Shown piece after piece: positions 33,219 to 35,136 of a DNA stretch of 35,136 nt. Every line of letters begins with the position of its first letter. Positions within the stretch are counted from its first letter, which is position 1. Position numbers and translations under genes: made by a program. The DNA comes from Steroidobacteraceae bacterium (lineage in GTDB: Bacteria; Pseudomonadota; Gammaproteobacteria; Steroidobacterales; Steroidobacteraceae). The stretch covers positions 1 through 35,136 of the forward strand of contig JANWKL010000090.1 in NCBI GenBank assembly GCA_025451375.1. Direction: 5' to 3'. The notes under the pieces are model-generated. The model had not been told where the DNA came from, made no database searches, and saw nothing but the letters and a program-made list of their open reading frames with translations.

Positions 33219-33740
33219 TCAGCCCGGCTTGAACTGGCCGGCCACGACCGGCTTTTCTTTCTGGATGACGGCCAGCGACACCTTGCCGTAATCCGCGTCC
33301 GTGCAGGTGAGCATCACCCGCTTGATCACGTCGTAGGGTAGCGACTTGTCCGCCATGATGGTGATTTCGCGCTGCGCAATGTCACGCTCGCTCATTTCCT
33401 TGCCCACCAGCAGCGGACGCTTGAGGGCGTCACGCAGCGCGGCCACCAGGCCGGAGCCGGTGCGCATGTCGGCGACGCTGGCGATGCGCTCGCCCTGCAC
33501 GAACAGGTCATCCCTGGTGATCATCACGACCACCGACTGCTTGGGCGCCACCTGCGCGATCGATTGCGGGATCTCGATGCCCTTGGCGTTCTGGATGACC
33601 TCGACCTCGGTCGAGTACACCAGGAGGAACGCCACCATCACCGTGAGGATGTCGATCAGGGGGATCAGGTTCAGCTGCGCGTCGGCGCGATGGCGCATGT
33701 GGTGCGCCGCCATGCGACGGGCGCGATTCGACATGCTCAT
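33219..33740 (-). CDS. exbD: ExbD/TolR family protein, second copy
   Basis: 173 residues. A basic cytosolic start is followed by one transmembrane segment, LIPLIDILTVMVAFLLVYS, with the proton-path Asp in PLIDIL, then a periplasmic domain of about 130 residues ending IQKEKPVVAGQF. It pairs with ExbB to form the proton channel. ATG 33740 overlaps the first exbD stop by 4 bp (ATGA); a second in-frame ATG lies at 33734. It differs clearly from its neighbour, so the two are paralogues rather than a recent duplication. Confidence 0.9.
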   Translation of the reverse strand: MSMSNRARRMAAHHMRHRADAQLNLIPLIDILTVMVAFLLVYSTEVEVIQNAKGIEIPQSIAQVAPKQSVVVMITRDDLFVQGERIASVADMRTGSGLVAALRDALKRPLLVGKEMSERDIAQREITIMADKSLPYDVIKRVMLTCTDADYGKVSLAVIQKEKPVVAGQFKPG

Positions 33741-34273
33741 GGCGGCGCTCCCGCAGCTGGTGCAGGCGGGCCGGCCGCCGGTGCATCGCCCAGGGATATA
33801 TCCGGGAACAATTCTGCCTGCACTGTGTTCATGCCCTGACTTACTTCAAACACGCGCACGTGGTCCATGACCTGCACCACCGTGTCGTAGGGTGTTTCGC
33901 TTTCCAGGAGCACGCTGGCGTCGGTCTTTTCGGGAAACTTCGCCTTGACGCGCTTCAGGTACTCGGTGAGTGCGTCGTAGTCGTAGCCTTTGGCGGTGTT
34001 GGGAATCGTCGCCAGCGGACCTGAGTTGCGGTCGGCCACCTGCAGCAGATCCTTGCGCACCATCACCTCAAGCTGCAGGCCCGGCGGCGGCTCCTTGAAC
34101 GTGGTGTTCTGCGCCGGCAGGTTCAGCTGCAGGATCACGGTGCGGGAGAACACTGCGGTCATGAGCAGGAACGTGACCAGCACCGTGAAGATGTCGATCA
34201 TCGGCACGAGCAGCAGCTCGGCGGGTTTGCGCGAGTGACGCTCGAGCTTGCGGGATTGATATGAACGACGCAT
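33737..34273 (-). CDS. exbD: ExbD/TolR family protein, first copy
   Basis: 178 residues. Transmembrane segment VPMIDIFTVLVTFLLMTAVF with the conserved Asp in PMIDIF, then a periplasmic domain. The C-terminus is an Ala/Pro-rich tail (APAAGPPAPAAGAPP) absent from the second copy. It follows exbB after 46 nt, the largest gap in the operon, with only a weak ribosome site, and is coupled to the second copy by an ATGA overlap. Two different ExbD subunits with one ExbB suggest a mixed channel. Confidence 0.9.
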   Translation of the reverse strand: MRRSYQSRKLERHSRKPAELLLVPMIDIFTVLVTFLLMTAVFSRTVILQLNLPAQNTTFKEPPPGLQLEVMVRKDLLQVADRNSGPLATIPNTAKGYDYDALTEYLKRVKAKFPEKTDASVLLESETPYDTVVQVMDHVRVFEVSQGMNTVQAELFPDISLGDAPAAGPPAPAAGAPP

Positions 34274-34319
34274 AGGGACTACCGGCCCGTCAGGTCCTTG
34301 AAGCGCGGCAAGACTGCGG

Positions 34320-34973
34320 TCAGGCCGCGGCGGGCGCGGGCTGCTGCCGCTCGGTGATCGCGTTCAGGAACTTGACCGACGCCATCTCCAGGCTGTCGAT
34401 GAGCTCGGTGGTCTTGGTCTGCAGGAACGCGTGGATGAACAAGAGCGGCACCGCGGTCATGAGACCGAAGGCCGTGCAGTTCATCGCCACCGAGATGCTC
34501 GCCGACAGGAGATTCGCCTTCTCCGCCGGGTTGATGGTCGCCACGGCCGCGAAGGCGCGGATCAGGCCCATCACGGTGCCGAGCAAGCCCAAGAGGGTTG
34601 CCAGGTTCGCAAAGGTCGCGAGGTAGTGTGTGCGCTTCTCGAGTCGCGGCACCACCTCCATCAGGCTCTCTTCCATGGCCTTCTCGATGTCATCGCGACG
34701 GCGCGCGGACTGGATGCGCGCCAGTCCGTAGTTAAGGATGTGACCGATCGCGGAGTCAGACTTGGAGGTCGTCTGCGCCACCTGACGGAAGTTGCCCTGC
34801 GCCAGCAACGGTACGATCTCGTTCCACAGGCTGCGGTTACGCACCGCAGTGTGGGTGAGATAGATGTAGCGTTCGATGGCGATGGCAACACCCATCACGA
34901 ACACGATCGCGATGGGGTACATGAACCAGCCACCGCCCTGAAAGAATCGTACGATTAAATCCCAGAGAAACAT
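34320..34973 (-). CDS. exbB: ExbB/TolQ/MotA-type proton channel subunit
   Basis: 217 residues from ATG 34973, which has GGGAG 7 nt upstream; the open frame back to 35018 is not family-like. Three transmembrane segments: about 14-33 (WFMYPIAIVFVMGVAIAIE), about 120-140 (LATLLGLLGTVMGLI) and about 160-180 (FGLMTAVPLLFIHAFL). GTVMGLIRAFA and the Thr/Ala-rich third helix form the MotA/ExbB signature. It is the first gene of the minus-strand operon exbB-exbD-exbD-agmX-like-unknown-amidohydrolase. Confidence 0.92.
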   Translation of the reverse strand: MFLWDLIVRFFQGGGWFMYPIAIVFVMGVAIAIERYIYLTHTAVRNRSLWNEIVPLLAQGNFRQVAQTTSKSDSAIGHILNYGLARIQSARRRDDIEKAMEESLMEVVPRLEKRTHYLATFANLATLLGLLGTVMGLIRAFAAVATINPAEKANLLSASISVAMNCTAFGLMTAVPLLFIHAFLQTKTTELIDSLEMASVKFLNAITERQQPAPAAA

Positions 34974-35136
34974 CTGACACTCCCGCTCAAGTGATCGCTC
35001 AATGACTGCTACACACAAGCACTAATACAGTGAAAATTGAATGACATAAGCCTAAAAAGCTGCGACCCAGCTCTCATCCTTGCACGACCTGGGCCGGTAA
35101 TTCATGGCTTGTCGCCAGAAAGGGGCGCCGCGCCCG
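34974..35136. other. Upstream region of the Exb-type operon
   Basis: 163 nt with no gene seen. The stretch nearest the operon is AT-rich and should hold its promoter, but I find no convincing -35/-10 pair. On the minus strand a 5-bp hairpin (AGCTG with CAGCT, 35058-35072) is followed by TTTTA, and a GGGCG/CGCCC hairpin sits at 35123-35135. Either could end an upstream minus-strand gene outside the window. Confidence 0.3.

Noticed and set aside
35058-35072. Small hairpin with T-run on the minus strand
   Set aside because: Only a 5-bp stem; the gene it might terminate lies outside the window, so it is mentioned but not called as a terminator.

Overview
This is a high-GC bacterial chromosome window, tightly packed with about 33 protein genes and few gaps. 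It contains no phage genes, transposases, CRISPR arrays, rRNA or recognisable tRNA. The gene content suggests a free-living, aerobic, heterotrophic gammaproteobacterium: a Pseudomonas-type bkdA1-A2-B operon, HemJ, Fhs, phosphoenolpyruvate carboxylase, an ExbB-ExbD-ExbD-AgmX-type energy-transducing operon, and M13 and DUF885 exported peptidases. The Steroidobacterales/Nevskiales/Xanthomonadales neighbourhood is the best guess. That placement is inferred from gene content and remembered sequence likeness, not from a search.

Layout. 1-3628 (minus): the branched-chain 2-oxoacid dehydrogenase operon E1alpha-E1beta-E2, with E2 cut by the window edge. 3723-5162 (plus): a YciH/SUI1 factor, a PmtA-like methyltransferase and a small lipoprotein. 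5253-7283 (minus): a DUF885 exported hydrolase, convergent with the lipoprotein. 7465-8586 (plus): a MoeB/ThiF-rhodanese fusion, convergent with a LOG-family protein (8601-9359, minus). 9407-10342 (plus): a PIG-L deacetylase, convergent with a cardiolipin-synthase-like protein (10360-11496, minus). 11595-12122 (plus): a DUF4337 membrane protein, overlapping by 8 bp the end of a minus-strand operon: ROK/polyphosphate glucokinase, GH15 glucoamylase, DUF4184 membrane protein (15966 down to 12115). 16081-16803 (plus): an 18-residue-repeat lipoprotein, convergent with fhs (16892-18574, minus). 18647-19060 (plus): HemJ. 19072-21857 (minus): an M13 metallopeptidase and a nitroreductase. 21886-23379 (plus): a DUF938 methyltransferase, a tiny secreted Ala/His/Lys-rich protein with a strong terminator, and a 95-residue unknown. 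23461-30592 (plus): a Kef-type antiporter, a VOC protein, PEP carboxylase, a GNAT acetyltransferase and a DHA2 exporter. 30602-34973 (minus): ExbB, ExbD, ExbD, an AgmX/TonB-like protein, a 118-residue unknown and an exported amidohydrolase.

Functional links. The glucoamylase and glucokinase together form an alpha-glucan to glucose-6-phosphate route. The branched-chain dehydrogenase, PEP carboxylase and Fhs serve amino-acid catabolism, anaplerosis and one-carbon metabolism. The Exb/AgmX operon would power an outer-membrane or envelope process.

Most notable. Two copies of a double-hairpin element of about 75 bp (5171-5244 plus; 16809-16883 minus) each sit between convergent genes. They share a constant 19-nt spacer, an identical GCGTGG loop and five compensated base-pair changes. 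Each starts exactly 8 nt after the stop codon of the gene it follows. This looks like a repeated structured element (REP/REPIN-like or a 3'-end RNA element) that I cannot match to a named family. Second, several genes without a Shine-Dalgarno have a -10-like box 6-8 nt before the start codon, which suggests leaderless transcripts. Third, the PEP carboxylase departs from the family at several normally invariant residues.
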